In this document: positions 1 through 6,158 of the stretch, in pieces | Numbering within the stretch: position 1 is the stretch's first letter | How the letters are laid out: each line of letters begins with the position of its first letter | Origin: an uncultured Collinsella sp. | GTDB taxonomy: Bacteria > Actinomycetota > Coriobacteriia > Coriobacteriales > Coriobacteriaceae | Direction of reading: 5' to 3' | Length of the DNA: 16,055 nt | Assembly: GCA_902478985.1 (NCBI GenBank) | Contig: CABSNH010000023.1 | Coordinates: 1 to 16,055, forward strand | The notes under the pieces: generated by a model | What the model was told of the DNA's origin: nothing | What the model saw: only the letters and a program-made list of their open reading frames with translations | The model's database searches: none | Program-made: the position numbers and the translations under genes

Positions 1-26
1 GGCCCGTGGGTTATACCCTAAGAGCA

Positions 27-49
27 AACCACCCTTTTTAAGGGTGGTT
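27..49. terminator. Short perfect hairpin near the contig start
   Basis: Arms of 10 bp (27-36 and 40-49) pair perfectly around a TTT loop. The plus side is followed by CTGATTTTG, a weak U-tract, and the minus side by TTTGCTCTT. It could end a plus-strand gene lying before base 1, or act as a second terminator behind lemA. The direction is not certain. Confidence 0.45.
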
Positions 50-77
50 CTGATTTTGCCGCGCGTTGTGCGTGGAT

Positions 78-110
78 AAGAAAAGGGCCCAAGGTTTGTG
101 CCTTGGGCCC
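78..110 (-). terminator. Rho-independent terminator of lemA
   Basis: A perfect 10-bp GC-rich stem (GGGCCCAAGG at 85-94 with CCTTGGGCCC at 101-110) has a 6-nt loop. Read on the minus strand it is followed by TTTTCTT. It lies 40 bases past the lemA stop codon and faces the right way to end that transcript. Confidence 0.85.
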
Positions 111-150
111 CAAAGGGCTGATGAACTGGCTTAAGACTCGGCCGTGATTG

Positions 151-702
151 TTAGAACTTGACGGTCGGTGCCTGGCGGGTGGCTTCAGCTGCCTCGAAGC
201 CCTGGCGCTCCTTAAACTGGAAGATGCCGGCAAAGATAACAGCCGGGAACGTCTGGATGGCGTTGTTGTAGCTGAGCACGCAATCGTTGTAGCTCTGGCG
301 TGCGTAGCTCACCTTGTTCTCGGTGTCCTCGAGCGTGGACTGGAGCTGCGTAAAGTTGGTGTTCGCCTTAAGGTCGGGGTAGGCCTCGGCCACGGCAAAG
401 AGCTGGCGCAGCGCACCGGTCAGCACGTTGTCGGCTTCCATCTTGGCCTCGGGGGTGGTGGCGCTCACGGCGGCGTTGCGCGCGTTGACCACGGCGGCGA
501 GCGTGTCCTGCTCGTGTTTTGCGTAGCCCTTGACGGTCTCGACCAAGTTGGGGATCAGGTCGTTGCGGCGCTGCAGCTGCGTGTCGATGTTCTGCCAGGC
601 GTTATCGATGCGATTGCGCTTGGTGACCATGTTGTTGTAGATGCCGGCGATGGCGCAGACGATCACAACGACAACAACGATACCGATGATGACGGGAAGC
701 AT
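151..702 (-). CDS. lemA: LemA family membrane protein
   Basis: This 183-residue protein has one N-terminal membrane segment (about residues 3-22) followed by a long alpha-helical domain. The LemA signature is clear: NRIDNAWQNIDTQLQRRNDL begins at residue 30 and runs into IPNLVETVKGYAKHE, and the C-terminal end has the usual AGIFQFKERQGFEA pattern and PTVKF tail. Length is normal for the family. The ATG at 702 has GGAG five bases upstream. LemA proteins are widespread, anchored at the cytoplasmic membrane, and of unknown biochemical role; they often sit beside TPM-domain or peptidase genes, but no such partner is visible here. The gene is transcribed alone, away from the TetR-type gene, with a strong terminator at 85-110. 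Family assignment is firm; function is not. Confidence 0.93.
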   Translation of the reverse strand: MLPVIIGIVVVVVIVCAIAGIYNNMVTKRNRIDNAWQNIDTQLQRRNDLIPNLVETVKGYAKHEQDTLAAVVNARNAAVSATTPEAKMEADNVLTGALRQLFAVAEAYPDLKANTNFTQLQSTLEDTENKVSYARQSYNDCVLSYNNAIQTFPAVIFAGIFQFKERQGFEAAEATRQAPTVKF

Positions 703-763
703 GATGTCTCCGTTTCGAATGGCAGCGGCGTTTTGCGCCTGCCGTTGTTGGTATAACGTATCT

Positions 764-769
764 AGTATA
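764..769 (-). promoter_or_regulatory. Possible -10 box for lemA
   Basis: TATACT on the minus strand lies about 62 bases upstream of the lemA start in the 211-base gap between lemA and the divergent TetR-type gene. It is a good -10 match, but no convincing -35 box stands 16-18 bases before it. Confidence 0.3.
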
Positions 770-913
770 CCCGCAACCTTTGGCGGTGCCGAACTTTCCG
801 GTAAGCGTTATGTTTCAACCAGGGAGGGGGCGCCAATATCGAACGGGCGGTACAGGTGTAAGATATGCGACAAATTAAGGAATGCTGTCTACGCCTTGAG
901 GATGGCGATACGG

Positions 914-1498
914 ATGGACCTTCGCATCAAGAAAACCTATCGTGCCCTGTTCGATGCCTTTACCGAGCTTTTGGAAGAGCATCGGTTTGAGGATTTGACG
1001 GTTGCTATGCTTTGCGACCGTGCCCTGATCCGTCGCACGACGTTCTATAAGCACTTTCGCGATAAAAACGATTACTTTGCCTTTTATATCGATGAGCTTA
1101 TGACGGGCTTGCCGCAAAAACAGCCCGATGAGGCCGGCGCAGTGTCTGCCGAGGACGTGCGCGCGCTTCGACACGCGATTTTGGACGATGCCATGGATTT
1201 GATTTTGGCGCACGAGCAGCTCATGGATAACATTTTGGCAAGCAGCATGTCGGGCATGTTGACCAACGTTATTTGCGACCGCATTGCCCGCTCCATTCGC
1301 GAGCGTGTGATGAACGTGCTTGCCGAGGATGCCCTGGCGCCCGTTTCGCTCGAGACAACATCGGAGTTTATCGCCGGTGGCATTATTCGACTGTTCACAA
1401 ATTGGTGGGAGTCGGGTCACGATCTTGAGCGTCGACCCGAGATGGCCGACGTGGTTGATGCGCTGTTTGAGCGCACCATGACGCCGGTGAATCACTAG
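914..1498 (+). CDS. TetR/AcrR family transcriptional regulator
   Basis: The 194-residue product begins MDLRIKKTYRALFDAFTELL, the usual first helix of this TetR subgroup. A helix-turn-helix follows (about residues 28-55, LTVAMLCDRALIRRTTFYKH then FRDKNDYF), and the C-terminal part is helical and ligand-binding-like. TetR proteins normally act as dimeric repressors released by a small molecule. I chose the ATG at 914 because the family start falls there and GAGG lies 12 bases upstream; the ATG at 902 (four residues longer) is possible and has no better ribosome site. The frame stays open back to 641, but that part overlaps lemA and looks non-coding. The ligand and target are unknown. The divergent lemA and its own promoter are the obvious candidates. 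Confidence 0.85.
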   Translation: MDLRIKKTYRALFDAFTELLEEHRFEDLTVAMLCDRALIRRTTFYKHFRDKNDYFAFYIDELMTGLPQKQPDEAGAVSAEDVRALRHAILDDAMDLILAHEQLMDNILASSMSGMLTNVICDRIARSIRERVMNVLAEDALAPVSLETTSEFIAGGIIRLFTNWWESGHDLERRPEMADVVDALFERTMTPVNH

Positions 1499-1501
1499 AA
1501 G

Positions 1502-1591
1502 TGGCGGAGAGAGGGGGATTCGAACCCCCGGAACGCTCTCGCGCTCAACGGTTTTCAAGACCGCCGCATTCAACCGCTCTGCCATCTCTCC
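1502..1591 (-). tRNA. tRNA-Ser (anticodon UGA)
   Basis: This 90-nt class II tRNA lies on the minus strand. The 7-bp acceptor stem GGAGAGA (from 1591) pairs with TCTCTCC (1506-1512), followed by discriminator G and an encoded CCA (1502-1504). The anticodon loop CTTGAAA sits on a GCGGT/ACCGT stem, giving anticodon TGA (1555-1557 in plus coordinates), which reads UCA-type serine codons. A long variable arm (GCGCGAGAGCG) and the T-arm GGGGGTTCGAATCCCCC are present. The long variable arm and anticodon together identify serine. Confidence 0.96.
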
Positions 1592-1601
1592 GTGAGTCGT
1601 A

Positions 1602-1610
1602 ATGATAGCA
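1602..1610 (-). promoter_or_regulatory. Extended -10 promoter of tRNA-Ser
   Basis: On the minus strand TGCTATCAT fits an extended -10 (TGn then a 5-of-6 TATAAT match). It would start transcription about four bases ahead of the tRNA 5' end. It lies inside the tadA leader. No strong -35 box is present, as is common with extended -10 promoters. Confidence 0.45.
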
Positions 1611-1642
1611 TCGTTTTGAATTTGCAACAGGGAAGGCGAACG

Positions 1643-3424
1643 ATGACGAGCACCGAAATCGACGAGAAGTTCATGCGCGAGGCGCTGGCCGAGGCGCGCG
1701 CCGCCGCTGCGGTGGGCGAGGTACCGATTGGCGCCGTGGTAGTGCGCGCGGGCGAGATTGTCGCGAGGGCGCATAATCGCCGAGAACTCGACCAGGACCC
1801 TGCGGCGCATGCCGAGTTTTCGGCCCTGTGCGCTGCCGCTCGGTTGCTCGGTCGTTGGCGCCTTTCTGATTGCACGGTCTATGTAACGCTCGAGCCTTGC
1901 TGCATGTGTGCGGGGCTTATGGTCAACGCGCGCGTGGGGCGCTGCGTGTATGGCGCGGCTGATGCCAAGGCGGGCGCGCTGGGTTCGCTATATGACCTGA
2001 ATGCCGATTCGCGCCTGAACCATCGGTTTAATGTAACCGCCGGCGTGCTGGCAGGCGAGTGCCGCGAGATGCTGAGCGACTATTTTAGTGGGCTGCGTGG
2101 CGCCGATGGCGCTGGCTGCGGTTGTGGGACCGATCTTGAGGCGCATGCCGCTCATGCCGAGGCGCTCGCGTGTGCCGAAGATATTGACGTTGAGGCGGTC
2201 GATTTTGGTCCCGCGTGCCGCCGGCCCCGCCGTGTGCTGTTGGCGATTGATTCCTTTAAGGGCAGCGTTTCGAGCGCGCAGGCGGAGGAGGCCGTTGCCG
2301 AAGGCATGCGCCGTGTGTGGCCCGATGCCGAGTTGAACGCTTTGCCACTGGCAGATGGTGGCGAGGGAACGCTCGATGCCATCGCCGCATGCGGCGGTGA
2401 GCTCTCGACCTGCGAGGTTACAGGCCCCTTGGGCGACCGCGTGTCTGCCCGGATGCTGGTGGACGGTGAGCACAAGTCAGCTGTAATTGAGATGGCCGAG
2501 GCGGCGGGTATTGGGTATTCGTCCTGCACGGAGTCGGCGGCGTTGGCGGCCACAACCTATGGCGTGGGCGAGCTGATGCTCCGTGCGGTTCGTGCCGGGG
2601 TAAAGACGATCTATATTGGTTTGGGCGGCAGTGCCACCAACGATGGCGGCGCCGGCATGCTGCAAGCGTTGGGCGCCCACCTTGTCGATGAGTGTGGCTG
2701 CAATATCGCCCCCGGTCTCGCGGGCGTTGAACACGTGACGAGTATCGATTTGGCACCGGCGCTTCGGGCGCTGAATGGCGCGCGTATCATCGTGCTTTCC
2801 GATGTCGAGAATCCGCTCGTGGGGCGTCGAGGCGCACTGGCGGTGTTCGGTGGGCAGAAGGGTCTGCCGACGGGTGATGCCGAGGTGCTGAGCAGGTACG
2901 ACAGCTGGATGGTCGGCTACGGCCGCCTGCTCGATGCAGCGATTACCGGGGCGCGGGCTCAGGGGTTGTTGCGCGTGCCCGAGGGTGCACGGACATTTGG
3001 CTCGGTGCTCGGCGTGCCCGGTGCCGGTGCTGCTGGCGGCCTGGGTGCCGCGCTGCTGGCGCTCGGGGCGGAGTTGCGTTCGGGCGTTGAGACGGTGCTC
3101 GACCTCATTGGGTTCGACGAGCGCGTGAGCGATGTCGACCTGGTCATAACGGGCGAGGGCAATACGGACGAGCAATCCGCTGCCGGCAAGGCGCCGGTGG
3201 GTGTGGCCCGCCGTGCCAAGCGATATGGCAAGCCGGTAGCCGCTGTCGTGGGCGGTCGCGCTGACAACTTGGATGCGGTGTATGAGCAGGGTATTGACTT
3301 GGTGCTTCCGATCTGCCGCAAGCCCATGCCCCTCGACCAGGCGCTCGACCCCCAGGAAGCCACAACCAACCTCATCTGCGCCGGCGAAGCGGCCGCTCGA
3401 TCCTACGACTTTGGCCGTATCTAA
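1643..3424 (+). CDS. TadA tRNA adenosine deaminase fused to glycerate kinase
   Basis: One unbroken frame encodes 593 residues with two enzymes. Residues 1-152 are TadA, the zinc deaminase that makes inosine at the wobble position of tRNA-Arg(ACG). Its HAE motif (56-58, catalytic Glu58) and PCxxC motif (85-89, zinc cysteines 86 and 89) are intact. Residues 153-195 are a low-complexity linker rich in Ala, Cys and acidic residues. Residues 196-593 are a GarK/GlxK-type glycerate kinase, with AIDSFKGS (201-208), LPLADGGEGT (234-243), GLGGSATNDGGAG (326-338) and a later DLVITGEGNTDEQSAAGKAP motif; it phosphorylates D-glycerate with ATP. The ATG at 1643 has AGGGAAGG six bases upstream. I see no ribosome site or good start in the linker, so translation as one chain is likely. 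Both domains have normal length and intact motifs. Whether the chain is cleaved is unknown. Confidence 0.9.
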   Translation: MTSTEIDEKFMREALAEARAAAAVGEVPIGAVVVRAGEIVARAHNRRELDQDPAAHAEFSALCAAARLLGRWRLSDCTVYVTLEPCCMCAGLMVNARVGRCVYGAADAKAGALGSLYDLNADSRLNHRFNVTAGVLAGECREMLSDYFSGLRGADGAGCGCGTDLEAHAAHAEALACAEDIDVEAVDFGPACRRPRRVLLAIDSFKGSVSSAQAEEAVAEGMRRVWPDAELNALPLADGGEGTLDAIAACGGELSTCEVTGPLGDRVSARMLVDGEHKSAVIEMAEAAGIGYSSCTESAALAATTYGVGELMLRAVRAGVKTIYIGLGGSATNDGGAGMLQALGAHLVDECGCNIAPGLAGVEHVTSIDLAPALRALNGARIIVLSDVENPLVGRRGALAVFGGQKGLPTGDAEVLSRYDSWMVGYGRLLDAAITGARAQGLLRVPEGARTFGSVLGVPGAGAAGGLGAALLALGAELRSGVETVLDLIGFDERVSDVDLVITGEGNTDEQSAAGKAPVGVARRAKRYGKPVAAVVGGRADNLDAVYEQGIDLVLPICRKPMPLDQALDPQEATTNLICAGEAAARSYDFGRI

Positions 3425-3440
3425 AACCCATCCCCTCGAT

Positions 3441-3509
3441 AAGTTGCGGTGAAATACGGAGTGTTTTTGCCTTTAAGGGGCCAATTCAGTCCGTATTCCA
3501 CCGCAACTT
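3441..3509. repeat. Inverted repeat 1, 20-bp arms
   Basis: The left arm (3441-3460, AAGTTGCGGTGAAATACGGA) and right arm (3490-3509) pair with a single mismatch around a 29-base loop. The loop itself has a weak T-rich/A-rich complementarity. It starts 16 bases after the stop of the tadA-glycerate kinase gene and could help end or stabilise that transcript, but no U-tract follows. It looks like a dispersed palindromic element. Confidence 0.85.
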
Positions 3510-3561
3510 CGAGAATGGCCATTCGAGGTTGGCTGCCTTGGGTCTCGAGCCGGACCGCCTG

Positions 3562-3719
3562 CCACGAAAGGCGGCCATCTACTACGTTAAACCGGCCACC
3601 CTCGACCATTCCGGGATTTGCAAAAATAAAACCGCAGGTAGAGAGCTTGCCGCTATTCGAAAAAGCACGCTATGGTTGACCCCTGCGACCAAAACGTAGT
3701 AGATGGGCCCTTTTCGTGG
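3562..3719. repeat. Inverted repeat 2, 27-bp imperfect arms with a 104-bp interior
   Basis: Arms at 3562-3588 and 3693-3719 share CCACGAAA, then a diverged GG-rich patch, then CATCTACTACGTT read inward. The interior has a further short stem (CGCAGG in the first half with CCTGCG near 3682) and an A-rich patch. No credible coding sequence is inside. It is best described as a non-coding palindromic element of miniature size. Confidence 0.8.
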
Positions 3720-3737
3720 CGCAGCGTCAGACCAGTC

Positions 3738-3810
3738 TTTTTGGAACGGGGCTATTTTGGCTACTTGCCGATCTGATTGCCCGAGTAGTCAAAAAGCTCC
3801 GTCCCAAATT
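3738..3810. repeat. Inverted repeat 3, imperfect arms of about 27 bp
   Basis: GGAACGGGGCTATTTTGG followed by CTACT (3743-3765) pairs imperfectly with AGTAGTCAAAAAGCTCCGTCCC (3784-3805 on the plus strand), and the flanking T-rich/A-rich bases extend the stem. The loop is 18 bases. Its right edge ends eight bases before the -35 box of the SRP RNA promoter, so it may insulate or influence ffs transcription. Confidence 0.75.
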
Positions 3811-3817
3811 AGCCACC

Positions 3818-3846
3818 TTGCCCTGTCGAGCAGGAGCAGGTAAGAT
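3818..3846 (+). promoter_or_regulatory. Promoter of the SRP RNA gene
   Basis: A -35 box TTGCCC (3818-3823), a 17-base spacer and a -10 box TAAGAT (3841-3846) put the transcription start at about 3853. That coincides with the first base of the SRP RNA helix. Confidence 0.65.
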
Positions 3847-3852
3847 ATACCG

Positions 3853-3974
3853 AGCGCCTAGCGCGTTCGATGGGTTCGGATGACGACATGTTCCGAATCT
3901 GGTCAGGTCCGGAAGGAAGCAGCCATAAGGAGCCTCTGTCGGGCATCCGGATCCATCGAGCGCACGGGCGCTTT
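3853..3974 (+). ncRNA. ffs: Signal recognition particle RNA, small bacterial (4.5S) type
   Basis: The conserved SRP domain is plain: GGTCAGGTCCGGAAGGAAGC at 3901-3920, followed by AGCC, with the GGAA tetraloop and the Ffh-binding internal loop. The 5' strand (GCGCGTTCGATGGGTTCGG, from 3861) pairs with the 3' strand (CATCCGGATCCATCGAGCGC, ending 3963). A basal stem GCGCC (3854-3858) with GGCGC (3967-3971) closes the rod. No Alu domain is present, giving about 120 nt or less. With Ffh it targets membrane proteins to the SecYEG translocon. Exact ends are inferred from the helix, the promoter and the U-tract. Confidence 0.93.
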
Positions 3975-3976
3975 TT
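3959..3976 (+). terminator. Terminator of the SRP RNA
   Basis: The GC-rich 3' end (GAGCGCACGGGCGC) is followed directly by TTTTT at 3972-3976. The local GCGC/GCGC pairing and the basal stem of the SRP rod supply the hairpin. These T residues are also the left edge of the next inverted repeat. Confidence 0.65.
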
Positions 3977-4097
3977 GGTGCCGCGGCTACCCGCCAGTGC
4001 CGGCAGGGCGCTTGGTGTCTCGCTGGTCCTCGGCTTCGCCTGCGGGATCGCTCGACTACCAAGCGCCCTGCCGGCACTCGCGGGTAGCCGACCAAAA
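3973..4097. repeat. Inverted repeat 4, 33-bp arms plus 7-bp outer arms
   Basis: Inner arms 3984-4016 and 4058-4090 pair over 33 positions with one mismatch. Outer arms TTTTGGT (3973-3979) and ACCAAAA (4091-4097) pair perfectly, leaving GCCG as a left-side bulge. The 41-base centre is partly self-complementary (CGGCTTCGCC). The element is 125 bp, has no coding potential, and would form a very stable hairpin in DNA or RNA. Confidence 0.9.
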
Positions 4098-4301
4098 CCG
4101 CCTGAAGGGTCACATTTATCTGATAATTGAATCCCTGGCGTTATGCCGCTCGCTGGCGTTGCCAAAACATCGGCTGCTACATGCCTTGGGCGCTAGCGAA
4201 CGTCGCCCTTACATCTGTAACGAGTTGCTTACGCATCTCCGGGACTCGCCGTACTATCATGAATCAGATTGAAGAGAGATGATGATAGGGAGCGCCTATA
4301 C
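4098..4301. other. Gap before the ABC exporter operon
   Basis: No gene is supported here. A weak stem (GCTCGCTGGCG at 4148-4158 with CGCTAGCGAAC at 4191-4201) and a short direct repeat CTGGCGTT are present. TACTAT near 4252 is a possible -10 box for the ABC genes, but its -35 (TTACGC, 17 bases upstream) is poor. GGGAG at 4288-4292 is the ribosome site of the first ABC gene. Confidence 0.4.
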
Positions 4302-6158
4302 ATGATTGAGCTGCTCAGGCGTTTTGGCGGCAAGTTTCGCCGGTATATGGTGATCGGTCCGGCGTGCAAGCTGGTCGAAGTGATCTTCGACCTGCTGACG
4401 CCGCTGGTCATCGCTCAAATGATCGATAGGGGCATCGGTGCGCATGACGTGAGTGCCGTCGTCCACTACGGTATGGTGCTTGGCGCCATGGCTGTGATCG
4501 GCATCTCGTTTACGCTTGTTTGCCAAAAGATGGCGGCGCTCACCTCGCAGGGCATGGGCACCGACATTCGCGGTGCGCTCTACCAGCACATCAATAAGCT
4601 GAGCTATGCCGAACTCGACCGCTTTGGCACGCCGTCGCTCATCACGCGTATCACCAACGATGTCAACCAGGTGCAGCTTGCCGTGGCGCTGGGCGTGCGC
4701 ATGCTCATCCGCTGGCCCTTCCTGGCGGTGGGCTCCATGTGCGCGGCCCTTGCCATCGACCTTAAGCTCGGCATGATCTTTTTGATCTGCACGCCCGCCA
4801 TCGGCCTGGTGTTTTGGTTTGTCATGGCGCGCTGCATCCCGTACTACAAGCAGCTGCAGGCAAAGCTCGACCGCATCGCGCTTATCTGCCGCGAAGGCCT
4901 TTCGGGCGCTCGCGTGGTTCGCGCCTTCGTGCGCGAGGACCACGAGCGCGAGCGCTTTGCCCAAGCTGCCGATGACCAGGCCAATACTGCCATCGCGGTG
5001 GGCAAGCTCTCGTCGATTCTCAATCCCGTCACGTTTCTTGTGATGAACCTGGGCGTGTGCGCCATCCTGTGGGTGGGCGGCATCCAGGTCAACGTGGGCG
5101 AACTCACGCAGGGCCAGGTCATGGCATTTGTGAACTACATGACGCAGACCCTGACCTCCATCGTGTATGTCGCCAACCTGGTCGTGGTCTTTACCAAGGC
5201 GAGCGCGAGCGCGTCGCGTATCAACGAGGTGCTCAACTGCGAGCCGAGCATCACCGACGAGGACAACGAGCCGGTCGTGCTGCCCGAGCCGAGCGAACTG
5301 GCGGGTGGCGCTGTTCCGGTTCCCGCGCTGAGCTTGAGCCATGCGAGCTTCTCGTTTGGCGCCGGCGCGGCCAATGCCGTGAGCGATGTGACGCTGGAAC
5401 TCCCGCTGGGCAAGACGCTCGGCATTATCGGCGGTACGGGTAGCGGTAAGTCCACGCTCGTTTCGCTTATCCCGCGCCTGTACGATGCGGGCACCGGCAG
5501 CGTGTGCGTGATGGGCGCCGACGTGCGCGCTTGGCCGCTCGACCAGCTGCGCCGTGTGGTCGCGACCGTTCCACAGCGCGCGTCGCTGGTGAGCGGCACG
5601 ATCCGCAGCAACCTAACCTGGCGCGACGAGGCAGCAACCGACGAGGAGCTCTGGGCGGCGCTCGACATGGCGCAGGCGAGCGAGTTCGTGCGCAACAAGC
5701 CGCAGGGGCTCGACGCCCCGGTCGAGGCGGGCGGCAAGAACTTTAGCGGTGGCCAACGCCAGCGCCTGACCATCGCGCGCGCCCTGGTGGGCTCTCCGCA
5801 GGTCCTAATCATGGACGACTCCGCCTCGGCGCTCGACTTTAAGACCGATGCAGCGCTTCGCCATGCCATTCGCGAACGAAGCATGCGCGGTGCCGCCGAG
5901 GGCGGGCTGCCGCTGACCACGGTGATTGTGAGCCAGCGCGTCTCGACCGTGCGCGACGCCGATATGATCTGCGTTCTCGACCACGGCTCGGTCGCGGGCC
6001 TGGGCACGCATGACGAGCTGTACGCGACCTGCCAGCTCTACCGCGAGATTTGCCAGTCGCAGCTTCGCCGCGAGGAACTCGAGGGCCAGCGGGGGAGCAC
6101 GGCGCCCGCGTCCGCACCGATCGCCTCCGCATCCGTCTGCGCAAAGGAGGGCTGCTAA
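4302..6158 (+). CDS. ABC exporter half-transporter with a degenerate ATP site
   Basis: This 618-residue protein joins a six-helix membrane domain (about residues 15-300) to a nucleotide-binding domain (about 343-585). Visible motifs are Walker A GGTGSGKST (377-385), Q-loop Gln425, signature FSGGQ (481-485), Walker B VLIMDD (501-506) and the switch region VIVSQR (541-546). The catalytic glutamate after Walker B is Asp506, and the switch histidine is Gln545. These two substitutions mark the non-hydrolysing subunit of heterodimeric exporters such as TM287/TM288 and BmrC/BmrD. The ATG at 4302 has GGGAG nine bases upstream; an in-frame TTG at 4269 has no ribosome site. The stop codon directly abuts the next gene's ATG, so the two are co-translated. 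The transported compound cannot be told from sequence. Confidence 0.93.
   Translation: MIELLRRFGGKFRRYMVIGPACKLVEVIFDLLTPLVIAQMIDRGIGAHDVSAVVHYGMVLGAMAVIGISFTLVCQKMAALTSQGMGTDIRGALYQHINKLSYAELDRFGTPSLITRITNDVNQVQLAVALGVRMLIRWPFLAVGSMCAALAIDLKLGMIFLICTPAIGLVFWFVMARCIPYYKQLQAKLDRIALICREGLSGARVVRAFVREDHERERFAQAADDQANTAIAVGKLSSILNPVTFLVMNLGVCAILWVGGIQVNVGELTQGQVMAFVNYMTQTLTSIVYVANLVVVFTKASASASRINEVLNCEPSITDEDNEPVVLPEPSELAGGAVPVPALSLSHASFSFGAGAANAVSDVTLELPLGKTLGIIGGTGSGKSTLVSLIPRLYDAGTGSVCVMGADVRAWPLDQLRRVVATVPQRASLVSGTIRSNLTWRDEAATDEELWAALDMAQASEFVRNKPQGLDAPVEAGGKNFSGGQRQRLTIARALVGSPQVLIMDDSASALDFKTDAALRHAIRERSMRGAAEGGLPLTTVIVSQRVSTVRDADMICVLDHGSVAGLGTHDELYATCQLYREICQSQLRREELEGQRGSTAPASAPIASASVCAKEGC

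Noticed and set aside
148..756. Plus-strand 202-aa open frame opposite lemA
   Set aside because: It mirrors the well-conserved lemA gene and has a repetitive Val/Gly/Asp composition typical of an antisense shadow.
641..913. Long N-terminal extension of the TetR-type regulator
   Set aside because: It overlaps the lemA start, is rich in Thr/Met runs, and the TetR first helix begins at 914.
875..1810. 311-aa minus-strand frame
   Set aside because: It runs through the tRNA gene and antisense to the TetR-type and tadA genes; no family resemblance.
3870..4272. Overlapping small plus-strand frames (86 and 130 aa) over ffs and the following palindrome
   Set aside because: They translate the SRP RNA and a hairpin in several frames; the sequence is explained by non-coding structure.
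4269..4301. TTG start for the first ABC gene
   Set aside because: No ribosome site precedes it; the ATG at 4302 has GGGAG and matches the usual start of the family.
4296..5342. 348-aa minus-strand frame antisense to the ABC gene
   Set aside because: His/Arg/Ala-rich shadow composition; the plus strand carries a full ABC transporter.
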